Source: Puniceicoccales bacterium
Lineage (GTDB): Bacteria > Verrucomicrobiota > Verrucomicrobiia > Opitutales > UBA953
Assembly (NCBI GenBank): GCA_031289285.1
Contig: JAITPT010000001.1
Span: forward strand, 1 to 8,599
Direction: 5' to 3'
DNA length: 8,599 bases
Shown here piece after piece: positions 1 to 6,961 of the stretch. The notes below the pieces were generated by a model, which was not told the origin of the DNA, did not search any database, and saw nothing but the letters and a program-made list of their open reading frames with translations. The translations under genes and the position numbers were made by a program. Position 1 is the first letter of the stretch, and every line of letters begins with the position of its first letter.

Positions 1-94
1 GGACTGACACGGACAGACACAGCGGAACTACCGAGCGGGGATGCTACTCTCCGGTCGCTCTTTCGCTCTTTTGCGCTGTTGCTTCTTCTTGCCT

Positions 95-1897
95 TTACTC
101 GCTTTTATTCGATTCGTCTATGGTGACGATGTGCGGCTCGAAGCTCACCTCTAAGCGGTAGGGGTGGTTGGGACGCAGGTGGTGGGGACGGTCACGCAGG
201 AGCATCTGGTAGTAGTGCAAATTGCCGTAGTAAGTGCGGTGGTTGAGGTCGTCGGAGACGACTTCGGTTTCCGCCCAGTGCGCCTGAAACTCGTCTCTGG
301 GCACGGTGCAACGCAGACTTTCTGCGCCGAGCGTGTAAGAGCTGCCGAGGCGGTGGCGGGTGTGCGGCGCGGCGATGGGCAAGACGTAACGCAAAAGATT
401 TAGCTGAGTCTGACGGCGGAATTGGAAGGTGAACTTGCTCGTGATTTTACTGCCGAAAAACTCCCACTCGACCTTGCAACTGCCGACACCCGGGATGATT
501 TTTTCGTCCTTTGTGATAAGCTCCGGTTGTTCGTAGCGGAAGTAATACACGTTTTTAAGACCAATGCCGTTCGTGATGTTTTTGCCGTAAAACGACGGCG
601 TGAAAACATTGTCGCCGATAGTTAGCTCGGGCAGGAAAGCTGGGACGTAGAGGTTAGTCGGCCAGTCAAAAACGCCGGGCATGTGCGGGAATGCAAGCGA
701 GTCCGAGGTGTTAGCTCCGTTCGCGCCGCCAGAGACGAGCGGTATCTGGATGTGCAAGCCTGTGCTCGGGTCTTGGTAGATGTAGAGGCACTGCTCTTTG
801 CGGCTCGATTTGTCAAAATAGTGGAAACGCGGCGCGGCGCGGGTAACGACGGGCGGGTTGCCTTCGAGGGTGCCGCCAGCGGTTTTCGCGAGGCGCGACC
901 ATTGGCACAAGTAGCGGGCGGCGTCGAAGTTTGCCATGCGCGTCGTGTGGTGCGGGATGGTGTCGCGCTCGTTATCGCGGATGACGAGGAAGCCGTGCTC
1001 GTTGTCGAGATAGGTGGCGAAGAAAAACTGAAAAAGTCGGCGAACGAGGTCTTTGTAGAGGGCGATTTTATCGGGTGCTATCCATTTATCGCGCATGGCT
1101 TGCAAAATGAGGCTGATGGCGTGCATCTGCCCGTATGCGCCTATGCCGCGCCCGTAACACCAGCCGAGGCCGTCGGCGCGGACGATGTCGGGGAGAAGTT
1201 TCAGGTAACGCTCGGCGTAGGTGCGCAGGGTGGGGAGCTTGCGTTCGCGGATGTGGACGTTGGCGTGAAGCTGCAGGGCGGAGCGGATGAAGACAAACTG
1301 CATGACGCCGTAGAGGTCGTAGGCACCGCCGAGGACGTCGGGGCGGCCTTCGAGGTTGCGCGGCCAATCGTCGCAAAACTGGGCGGTGCCGTTGGCTTGG
1401 ATGCGGGCGACGAAGCGGTCGAGCAGCGCGTTGGTCTCGTCTTTTCTGGAGAGACCGAGTGAAAAGCGTGTGACGGCTTTGGCGATGTTGAAGGCTTGGA
1501 AATGGGTGTCGTAATCGCTGCGGTGCAGGAGAAGTTTGTCGAGGCTCTCGCGGGTTTCGTCGGCGAGGTGTGCCCAGACGCCGTTGCGCTCTTTGGAGGG
1601 GCCGAAGGCGAGGAGCGCCATCGCGGAGTAGCCGAGGCCGTTCTCGGAGTTGGCGTTCAACGCGACCTGCGCGGCGATACATCGGGCGACGATTTGCTGG
1701 ATGTCGGCGCGGTTGATGAACTTTTCGTTCGTGGCGCGGTAGTATTCGCCGAGTGCCATCGCGGCGTGGCCGGATTCGTCGGCGCGGCTTTCTTCGCCGG
1801 GAACAGGAACGATAGTTCCGTCTTCGTTAATGGAGTCGAGGTTATGTCCGAGGATGGACCGAGCCATGTCAAGGCACTGTGCTGCGAAATTCTGCAT
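95..1897 (-). CDS. Unrecognised protein, predicted helical toroid plus C-terminal beta domain; possible carbohydrate-active enzyme
   Basis: I do not recognise this family with certainty. From the ATG at 1897 it is 600 residues; the frame extends to a TTG at 1939, but the added 14 residues are Pro/Thr-rich and the ATG is the more natural start. Residues 1-340 look almost wholly helical, with repeated Ala/Leu/aromatic helices typical of an (alpha/alpha)n toroid. Conserved-looking patches are ADESGHAAMALGEYY (about 39-53), CDDWPRN (about 175-181) and GWCYGRGIGAYGQMH (about 245-259). From about residue 351 to the end the sequence is beta-rich with many aromatics. Toroid plus beta sandwich is the layout of several polysaccharide lyase and hydrolase families. 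There is no signal peptide or membrane segment, so it is probably cytoplasmic. It lies 62 bases downstream of the lipoprotein gene on the same strand and may share its transcript. The coding frame is well supported; the function is inference only. Confidence 0.8.
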   Translation of the reverse strand: MQNFAAQCLDMARSILGHNLDSINEDGTIVPVPGEESRADESGHAAMALGEYYRATNEKFINRADIQQIVARCIAAQVALNANSENGLGYSAMALLAFGPSKERNGVWAHLADETRESLDKLLLHRSDYDTHFQAFNIAKAVTRFSLGLSRKDETNALLDRFVARIQANGTAQFCDDWPRNLEGRPDVLGGAYDLYGVMQFVFIRSALQLHANVHIRERKLPTLRTYAERYLKLLPDIVRADGLGWCYGRGIGAYGQMHAISLILQAMRDKWIAPDKIALYKDLVRRLFQFFFATYLDNEHGFLVIRDNERDTIPHHTTRMANFDAARYLCQWSRLAKTAGGTLEGNPPVVTRAAPRFHYFDKSSRKEQCLYIYQDPSTGLHIQIPLVSGGANGANTSDSLAFPHMPGVFDWPTNLYVPAFLPELTIGDNVFTPSFYGKNITNGIGLKNVYYFRYEQPELITKDEKIIPGVGSCKVEWEFFGSKITSKFTFQFRRQTQLNLLRYVLPIAAPHTRHRLGSSYTLGAESLRCTVPRDEFQAHWAETEVVSDDLNHRTYYGNLHYYQMLLRDRPHHLRPNHPYRLEVSFEPHIVTIDESNKSE

Positions 1898-1959
1898 GAG
1901 AAAGACTGCGGAGGGTGGCGTGGGCGTGGGGAGTGTCAACGGTTAAAACGGTAAAAAAA

Positions 1960-2247
1960 TTAGCGGCCTGCATTGACGCTTGCCTCAAGCTCTTCGAGGG
2001 TTGGTGCGACGGGTGCGCCTTGGCGAGAGGTCTGCTTGTTGAGGGCGTCGTATTCGGTGGCGTTGATGTTGCGGTTGCGCGACAGGCGGCGCATACGGGC
2101 GTCTTCAGCGTCGGCGAGGTCGGAGTAGACCGAGTCGGAGTCGAAGTCGTCACCGATGAGCGGGACAAACATGCAGCCGCCGAGGAGGAGCGGTGCAGCG
2201 GCGCACAGGAGCGTGGCGGCGAGAAGCGGACGGAGCGTATAACTCAT
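1960..2247 (-). CDS. Small lipoprotein of unknown function
   Basis: This is a 95-residue protein with a clear lipoprotein signal: R6 as positive charge, a hydrophobic stretch L8-L22, then the lipobox LGGC with Cys25 as the predicted lipidated residue. The mature part (about 70 residues) is hydrophilic. It has an acidic patch (GDDFDSDSVYSDLADAEDA, 32-50), then a basic patch (RMRRLSRNRN, 51-60), and a C-terminal TLEELEASVNAGR. I see no catalytic motif. The frame could begin at 2361, but those extra 38 residues are Arg/Pro-rich and would sit ahead of a normal signal peptide, so the ATG at 2247 is chosen. Residues 27-29 (FVP) do not give a clear inner-membrane retention signal, so the outer membrane is the likelier destination. 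It is divergent from the CPBP gene and upstream of the unknown toroid gene. No function is assigned. Confidence 0.75.
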   Translation of the reverse strand: MSYTLRPLLAATLLCAAAPLLLGGCMFVPLIGDDFDSDSVYSDLADAEDARMRRLSRNRNINATEYDALNKQTSRQGAPVAPTLEELEASVNAGR

Positions 2248-2391
2248 GGCGGCGGAGTGTGCGCAGCGCGGCGTGGCGGGCAAGCGGGAATTGGCGCGGC
2301 GAGCGGCGGGAGGTGGCGGCGGCGCGGCGCGGCGCGGGCGATTGCGTTGTTTAAGTTGCAAGGGGTGGCGGCGGCGGTTCTTTTGCGACGT
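2248..2391. promoter_or_regulatory. Divergent intergenic region between lipoprotein and CPBP protease genes
   Basis: The two flanking genes point away from each other, so promoters for both should lie here or just inside the coding ends. The stretch is extremely G/C-rich (runs of GGCGGC and GCGGCGCGGC around 2300-2335). I find no convincing -35/-10 pair, only the less GC-rich patch around 2341-2362. No Shine-Dalgarno motif precedes either ATG. The assignment is from gene orientation alone. Confidence 0.35.
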
Positions 2392-3375
2392 ATGCGAGAA
2401 AAAACAAAACTGGATGCGGCGGTTGTGACGGCGGGCGTGTTGGTGTTGGCACTTGCGGCGGGGCTTGTGCTGATAGCTACGGGAGCACTCTCGGATGCTG
2501 GCAAACCCTTGTCGCCGGAGGAGGCGATGGGTGCCGCCGTGTTGCCCTGCGTGGGCCTCGTGGCCTTGGTGTGGCAGTGGCGCTACGGCGGCGCGAGGGG
2601 CGCGGGCGTGGGTGTGCCGCCGTGGTCGTCGTCGGACGGAGTGTTTGCGGCGGCGGTCGGCACGGGTGTGTCTGTCAACATTTTTTTACCGGCCATTCTC
2701 ATCTCGCTGGCGTTCGCCGCAGGTTTTGGCGACGGCTTGTTTGCCGACGGAAAATTGGCGGATGGCGTGGTGTTTCCGTTGACGGCGCTGTCGCAGTTTG
2801 TGGCGCTTGCGGCGATGTTCATGGTGCTTTGGGCAATGGGGGCGGCGCGGGAATTGCGCTTCGGTGCGGGCTGGCGCAGCTTGCCTGCCAGTTTGTTTTG
2901 GGGCGTCTGGAGTGTCCCTGTGTGCTTGGCGAGTGCGCTGGCGCTGACGGCACTGCTGACGACCGATGTCATCGCGTTTGGCGAGTGGTTGCGGGAGACG
3001 TTTGGGGTTTCGCTGGGCTTGGACGTCAAACAAGAGACGGTGGAGATTTTTGGGCGACACGCAGGCGAGCCGCTGTTTATGGCGATGGCGGTGGTGGCGG
3101 CCTGTGTCGCCGCGCCGCTGGCAGAGGAGACTTTTTTTAGGGGGATTTTGTATCCGTTTTTTAAGAGCAAGGGCGGTGTCTGGTTGGCGGCGGGCGCGAC
3201 GGGGCTGCTCTTTGGCTTAGTGCATTTCAACGCGCAGGCGTTTTTGCCGTTGGCGGCACTGGGCGCGTATTTGTGCATCGTTTATGAGAAGACGGGAGAC
3301 TTGCGTGTGCCCATTGCGACCCATGCCTTGTTCAACGGCGCTTCGCTCTTGTCGTTGTGCGTCGAGGCACGGTGA
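2392..3375 (+). CDS. CPBP (CAAX/Abi) family intramembrane metalloprotease
   Basis: This is a 327-residue polytopic membrane protein of the CPBP/CAAX protease family (PF02517 type). All three family motifs are visible: EETFFR (E245, E246, R250), FGLVH (F274, H278) and HALFN (H311, N315). In Rce1-like enzymes these residues hold the catalytic metal/water in the membrane. About eight hydrophobic segments can be counted, starting at residues 9-30, with the catalytic core in the last third. Bacterial members may trim or process membrane peptides, bacteriocin-related peptides or regulators; the substrate cannot be read from the sequence. The frame is open back to 1915, but the upstream part overlaps the lipoprotein gene in antisense and is Arg/Gly-rich. 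The ATG at 2392 (MREKTKLDAA) gives a normal short cytoplasmic N-terminus; in-frame TTG (2347) and GTG (2365) codons are alternatives. It ends 63 bases before the GH127-type gene on the same strand. Confidence 0.88.
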   Translation: MREKTKLDAAVVTAGVLVLALAAGLVLIATGALSDAGKPLSPEEAMGAAVLPCVGLVALVWQWRYGGARGAGVGVPPWSSSDGVFAAAVGTGVSVNIFLPAILISLAFAAGFGDGLFADGKLADGVVFPLTALSQFVALAAMFMVLWAMGAARELRFGAGWRSLPASLFWGVWSVPVCLASALALTALLTTDVIAFGEWLRETFGVSLGLDVKQETVEIFGRHAGEPLFMAMAVVAACVAAPLAEETFFRGILYPFFKSKGGVWLAAGATGLLFGLVHFNAQAFLPLAALGAYLCIVYEKTGDLRVPIATHALFNGASLLSLCVEAR

Positions 3376-3407
3376 GAGCGGCGGGTGCTCAGCTTTTTGC
3401 CTTCAAC

Positions 3408-3425
3408 TGCGGGGTGCGCCCCGCA
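3408..3425 (+). other. GC-rich hairpin between CPBP gene and GH127-type gene
   Basis: A perfect 7-bp stem, TGCGGGG / CCCCGCA, with a TGCG loop lies in the 63-base gap, ending 13 bases before the ATG at 3439. No T-run follows, so it is not a classical intrinsic terminator. It could attenuate read-through from the CPBP gene or act as a 5'-leader structure of the downstream gene. The pairing is seen directly; the role is inferred. Confidence 0.45.
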
Positions 3426-3438
3426 TAATGCGCGGCGT

Positions 3439-5916
3439 ATGCGCTTTCCTCGAAATATGCTCCGCGTCGCGCCTGTCGCCGTCGCAACCCTCTTGTGTGC
3501 CGCGCCCGTTGGCGTGCTATCCGCCGCCGCCGCGCCTGTTCCCGCCTACGTGAAGGCCGGCCCCGCGCCCGAACGCAAGCCCGTCGCCGACCTGCAAGGC
3601 GGCGCACTCGGCGTCGAGCGTGTGCCGTCGTCGGTCGGCACTCCCGCGCCCTATCGCGTCTTTTTGAAAGGCGATTCGCACTGGCTCCAGATTGACCTTG
3701 GCGCGGCCCAGCCCGTCGAGGCCGTCAAACTCTACTCGTTTGCCAAAGACAAAATTGACGGCAAGCCCGACGGCGTTTCGCCCGATGCGTTTCCGGTGCG
3801 TTTCAAAATCGAGACCGCCGACACGCCCGACTTCGCCGCGCCGCGCCTCGTCGCCGACCACACGGGCGCCGACTTCAAGCCGCCGTTTGGCCACATGCCC
3901 GTCCTCACTTTCAAACCCGCCGCGACGGCGAGTGCCCGCTACGTCCGCCTCACCGTCACCAAGCCCGGCCACTACGCTGGCAGGCCTGCGTTGATGCTCT
4001 GGCGCTTCGAGGTCATCTCCGGCGGGCGCGATGTCGCGACTGGCAAGACGCTCTCCGACGCTGCCAGCGGCGACCTCGGCAAACACGTTCTCCTGCGCCC
4101 GCGCCGCCCCGAGGGCGAGGATGTCCACTTCGACCACCCTGAGCAGGCGACCGACCCCGCGACGTGGAAACCTGTCCGCGCCCCCTTGCGCACGCCGACG
4201 AGCGGCGTCGTCCTCGGCGGTCTTTTCAAAGACGTCTTCGAGCGCAACATCAGTTACCTGCTCGGCGGCTTCACGACGGACGATTACACGCGCCACTTTT
4301 TGCAACGCGCCGGTAAGCCCCACTCGAAGGACGGGCGACGCGACCGCTTCTGGACGGAAATCCTCACCGGTGCCAACACGGGGCGTTTCCTCATGGGCGC
4401 GGGCAACACCCTGCGCTGGCGCGAACACGCCGAGCTGCGCGACCGCCTCAACCGCATCGTCGCCGTCATCAAGGACTGCGCCCGCCCCGACGGCTACATC
4501 ATGGCGTTCCCCGAGGAGCGCATTCTTGTTGACCAGACCAACGGCTACGTGCGCTCGTGGGTCACTAACGGCCTCATCGAGGCGGGCCGTGCGGGGAACC
4601 CCGACGCCTTCCCGCTGCTGCGCCGCTGGGGCGATTGGTTCAACACCTGCCCCTACCTGCCGGAGATGGCGATGCGCGTCGCCATCGGTTGGCAAGGCAT
4701 GATCGCCAACTCGCGCACTTACGTTGACACGCCCATCGGTGTGCCCGCCGACATCCAAGTTTTGCAACGCTATTTCCAACTCAACTTTTGGCTAAAAGCG
4801 CTCGCCGAGCGCGACCCCGCCGCGCTCTGGAGCTTCACCTACGACCGCCCGCACAGCTACCTAATCGTCACGTTCAACGCCATCGCCGACATGTATGTTG
4901 CCACCGGCGACACGCGCTATCTCGACGCCGCGAAGGGCGCATGGGAAACGATTTTGCGCGACTTCCAGCACACAGGCGGAGCCGTCACGCTCATCGAATC
5001 GTTTGAGCTTATGGCGCGGCGTGACCCGCCGAATGCGCGTCTGCTGCGTGCCGCCAACGGCGAGACCTGCGGCAATATTTTTCTCGCCTTCCTGAGCCAG
5101 CAGCTGCGCGTGTTGTTTCCAGAGGAGGAGCGCTACGCCGCCGAGTTGGAAAAGAGCCTCTACAACGTCGCTCTCGCCGCGCAGCAGTCCGACGGAAAAA
5201 TCCGTTACCATGCGCGGCAAATCCGCCGCAAGGAGGGCGGTTCGCAGAACAACTCTTGCTGCGAAGGGCAGGGCACGCGCTTCTTCGCGTCGCTGCCGGA
5301 GTTCATTTACAAAATCTCCGACGACGGCGTGTGGGTAGATTTGTTTAACGAGTCGGCACTCACGTGGGAACGCGGCGGCGCGAAGTTCACGTTGGAGCAG
5401 CACACGGCGTTTCCCGTCTCGCCGGAGGTCACGCTGAAAATCTCCGCTGCGGGTTCCGCCGCACCCGCCGCCGCCGCATTTAAGCTGCGGGTGCGTGTGC
5501 CGTCGTGGGCGACATCGCCGGTGACGTTTTCGGTCAACGGGGTGCCTGCCGTCACTGGCGCACCGGGTAGCTACGTCGCGCTGGAGCGTGTCTGGCGGGC
5601 GGGCGACACGGTCGCTTTTACGCTGCCGCTGGGTTTCCGTGTTTCAAAATACGCTGGCGTGGAAAAGGGCTTTGCGGGCGCGGAGAGTTACGCGCTCCAA
5701 TACGGGCCGTTTTTGATGGGGCTTCTCGCGAAGGACATCCCCGGAGACGGTGTGCGGAAGTTGCCCTTGAAGGTGTCTGAGCTTGTCGGGCGTCTGCGCC
5801 CCGTCGCGGGCAAGCCACTGCATTTCCGCATCGAGGGGCTGCCGCCAGAAAACGAGTATTTGCCCTACTTTGAAATCCAAGGCGAAGACTTCACCTGCTA
5901 CCCAGTTTTTGAGTAA
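3439..5916 (+). CDS. Secreted GH127-type (DUF1680) glycosidase with N-terminal discoidin-like domain, probable beta-L-arabinofuranosidase
   Basis: The protein has 825 residues from the ATG at 3439; a GTG at 3385 would add 18 unlikely residues. The N-terminus is a signal peptide: basic MRFPRNMLR, hydrophobic 9-28, then SAAAAPVPA with likely cleavage near 32-36, so it is exported. Residues about 55-195 resemble an F5/8 type C (discoidin) carbohydrate-binding fold, with HWLQIDLGAAQPVEAVKLY and ARYVRLTVT as hallmark strands. The region from about 262 on is the GH127/GH146-type (alpha/alpha)6 catalytic unit with C-terminal beta domains. The zinc-cysteine site known from HypBA1 is recognisable: ETC (E542, C544) and SCCEG (C607, C608), with one cysteine of the CC pair being the expected nucleophile. 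ESF (E520) resembles the acid/base segment. Family members release beta-L-arabinofuranose from plant glycans; relatives act on other pectic sugars, so exact substrate is open. The C-terminal YLPYFEIQGEDFTCY is a typical closing strand. It is convergent with holB. Confidence 0.88.
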   Translation: MRFPRNMLRVAPVAVATLLCAAPVGVLSAAAAPVPAYVKAGPAPERKPVADLQGGALGVERVPSSVGTPAPYRVFLKGDSHWLQIDLGAAQPVEAVKLYSFAKDKIDGKPDGVSPDAFPVRFKIETADTPDFAAPRLVADHTGADFKPPFGHMPVLTFKPAATASARYVRLTVTKPGHYAGRPALMLWRFEVISGGRDVATGKTLSDAASGDLGKHVLLRPRRPEGEDVHFDHPEQATDPATWKPVRAPLRTPTSGVVLGGLFKDVFERNISYLLGGFTTDDYTRHFLQRAGKPHSKDGRRDRFWTEILTGANTGRFLMGAGNTLRWREHAELRDRLNRIVAVIKDCARPDGYIMAFPEERILVDQTNGYVRSWVTNGLIEAGRAGNPDAFPLLRRWGDWFNTCPYLPEMAMRVAIGWQGMIANSRTYVDTPIGVPADIQVLQRYFQLNFWLKALAERDPAALWSFTYDRPHSYLIVTFNAIADMYVATGDTRYLDAAKGAWETILRDFQHTGGAVTLIESFELMARRDPPNARLLRAANGETCGNIFLAFLSQQLRVLFPEEERYAAELEKSLYNVALAAQQSDGKIRYHARQIRRKEGGSQNNSCCEGQGTRFFASLPEFIYKISDDGVWVDLFNESALTWERGGAKFTLEQHTAFPVSPEVTLKISAAGSAAPAAAAFKLRVRVPSWATSPVTFSVNGVPAVTGAPGSYVALERVWRAGDTVAFTLPLGFRVSKYAGVEKGFAGAESYALQYGPFLMGLLAKDIPGDGVRKLPLKVSELVGRLRPVAGKPLHFRIEGLPPENEYLPYFEIQGEDFTCYPVFE

Positions 5917-5926
5917 TACCACACGC

Positions 5927-5980
5927 AGGTCTTATAGGACTTATAGGACCTATAGGTCTTATAGGTCTTATAGGACCTAT
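5927..5980. repeat. 9-bp tandem repeat array, unit ATAGG(A/T)C(C/T)T, between convergent genes
   Basis: Five complete 9-bp units run from 5934 to 5978 (variants ATAGGACTT, ATAGGACCT, ATAGGTCTT), with a partial unit before (AGGTCTT, 5927-5933) and AT after. Only the sixth and eighth positions of the unit vary. The variants make the array close to self-complementary: GACCTATAGGTC at 5947-5958 is a perfect 12-bp palindrome. It starts 10 bases after the GH127-type stop codon and ends 48 bases before the holB stop, so it fills a convergent gap. It is AT-richer than everything around it. It could be a two-way transcription end, a slippage-generated minisatellite, or a dispersed genome-specific repeat. 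Confidence 0.85.
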
Positions 5981-6028
5981 TTGCCGCCTCTTGCCCCAGT
6001 CGCCACCCAAAACAGCAAGGAACCTTTT

Positions 6029-6937
6029 TTATCTTGCTGCCCAGACACGCAGCCAGCGTAGCAAAGCGTATTCGAGGTCGGAGGGTGCTTTTAAGTTTAA
6101 TCGGGCGAGAGTGGCGGCGCGTTCCAGCTGTGCGACGGATTCGTGCAGGGCGCGGGCACCAGCTCTGTCAGGCTGACGTGCGTAGATGGCACACAGGCGT
6201 AGAGCGATGTCGGCAAAACGCCGTGCGCGGACGTCTTTAGAGAACCCCGCTTCCTCTGCTTTGATTTCCTCTTTTTCGAGACCCGCGCCGTCAAGTTCTT
6301 CGAGACGCACCGCCCAACTTGCCTCAATACTTTTCGCCAACAGACTCTCAAAATTTGCAGCAAGCCCGTAGAACGAAAAAATAAGCGTCGCGATACGCTC
6401 TTTTGTGTTTTTAGCGGGTTCGGTGAGCGAGACTATCCAGTTGTCGAGCGCGAGCAGCCAGCCCTCCCAAGCGGGGTCGCGGACAGGTTGCCCGGGCGGA
6501 ATGTGGAATTGCAAACAACGGCTGCGCACGGTGTCGAGCAGACTCGCCGGATGCGTAGTGAGGAGAAAAATCGTGGTGTCAGACGGCGGTTCTTCAAGCG
6601 TTTTTAGAAACGTATTTGCGGAGTCTGTCCGCATACAATCGGCGTCAAAAATAACGACGACTTTTCGCCCGCCCGCATTGGAGGTCTGCTGGACTTGGCG
6701 AACTGTCTCGCGGGTGTCATCAACTTTTATTGTGCGCGATTTTCCGCCCGGGCGGACGCAAAAGAAGTCGGGATGCGTGGCGGCATCCGCTGGCTCGCGG
6801 ACGCCTAAGAGACGTGCTGCAACGAGGTTACATGCGTCGCGCAATGGTTCTGGTTCTGGTCCGTAGAGCAAGATGGCGTGGTGAAGCCGGTTGTTTTCAA
6901 ATGCGCGTAGAAGGATGTCGGTCGTGTCGGATGTCAT
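6029..6937 (-). CDS. holB: DNA polymerase III delta-prime subunit
   Basis: This 302-residue protein is a clamp-loader subunit, part of the complex that loads the sliding clamp during replication. Seen in order: RLHHAILLYGPEPEPLRDA (18-35), where the P-loop lacks the GK(S/T) and so should not bind ATP, as in known delta-prime; THPDFF (54-59); KVVVIFDADCMRTDSANTFLK (92-112), the Walker B-like region; LEEPP (114-118); and the SRC motif (S139-R140-C141) that delta-prime offers to its neighbour subunit. The rest is the helical C-terminal part, about 155-302, less conserved. The zinc-binding cysteine cluster found in E. coli delta-prime between the P-loop and HPD is missing; only about ten residues lie there. 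Length is in the family range. The start codon is 24 bases after the end of the GH105-type gene, so the two are probably co-transcribed. No Shine-Dalgarno is visible. Confidence 0.9.
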   Translation of the reverse strand: MTSDTTDILLRAFENNRLHHAILLYGPEPEPLRDACNLVAARLLGVREPADAATHPDFFCVRPGGKSRTIKVDDTRETVRQVQQTSNAGGRKVVVIFDADCMRTDSANTFLKTLEEPPSDTTIFLLTTHPASLLDTVRSRCLQFHIPPGQPVRDPAWEGWLLALDNWIVSLTEPAKNTKERIATLIFSFYGLAANFESLLAKSIEASWAVRLEELDGAGLEKEEIKAEEAGFSKDVRARRFADIALRLCAIYARQPDRAGARALHESVAQLERAATLARLNLKAPSDLEYALLRWLRVWAAR

Positions 6938-6961
6938 ATTATTTTTGCGGCAAATGTTTAT

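Noticed and set aside
1..94. Gene or terminator after the toroid gene
   Set aside because: Only short direct repeats (GACAC; CGCTCTTT twice) are visible, with no stem followed by a T-run and no supported frame.
683..1462. 259-residue plus-strand open frame
   Set aside because: It is a shadow of the minus-strand toroid gene, with Val/Gly/Ala-rich sequence and no recognisable motif.
1898..1939. TTG start for the toroid gene adding 14 residues
   Set aside because: The extra residues (TLPTPTPPSAVFL) look like untranslated sequence; the ATG at 1897 is the simpler start.
1934..1939. TTGACA as -35 box for the toroid gene on the minus strand
   Set aside because: The region where the -10 should be is C-rich (ACCCTC), and the motif may simply be chance sequence between two co-oriented genes.
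2248..2361. Longer lipoprotein start
   Set aside because: It would place 38 Arg/Pro-rich residues ahead of a complete lipoprotein signal peptide.
1915..2391. Upstream extension of the CPBP protease frame (159 extra residues)
   Set aside because: It runs antisense through the lipoprotein gene, is Arg/Gly/Ala-rich without domain character, and the protease has a natural membrane-protein start at 2392.
3517..4779. 420-residue open frame on the minus strand opposite the GH127-type gene
   Set aside because: It is Arg/Gly/Val/Asp-rich with no domain, and the opposite strand encodes a clear enzyme; long antisense frames are expected at this GC content.
5927..5980. CRISPR array
   Set aside because: The units are 9 bp, directly adjoining and without spacers, so this is a tandem repeat.
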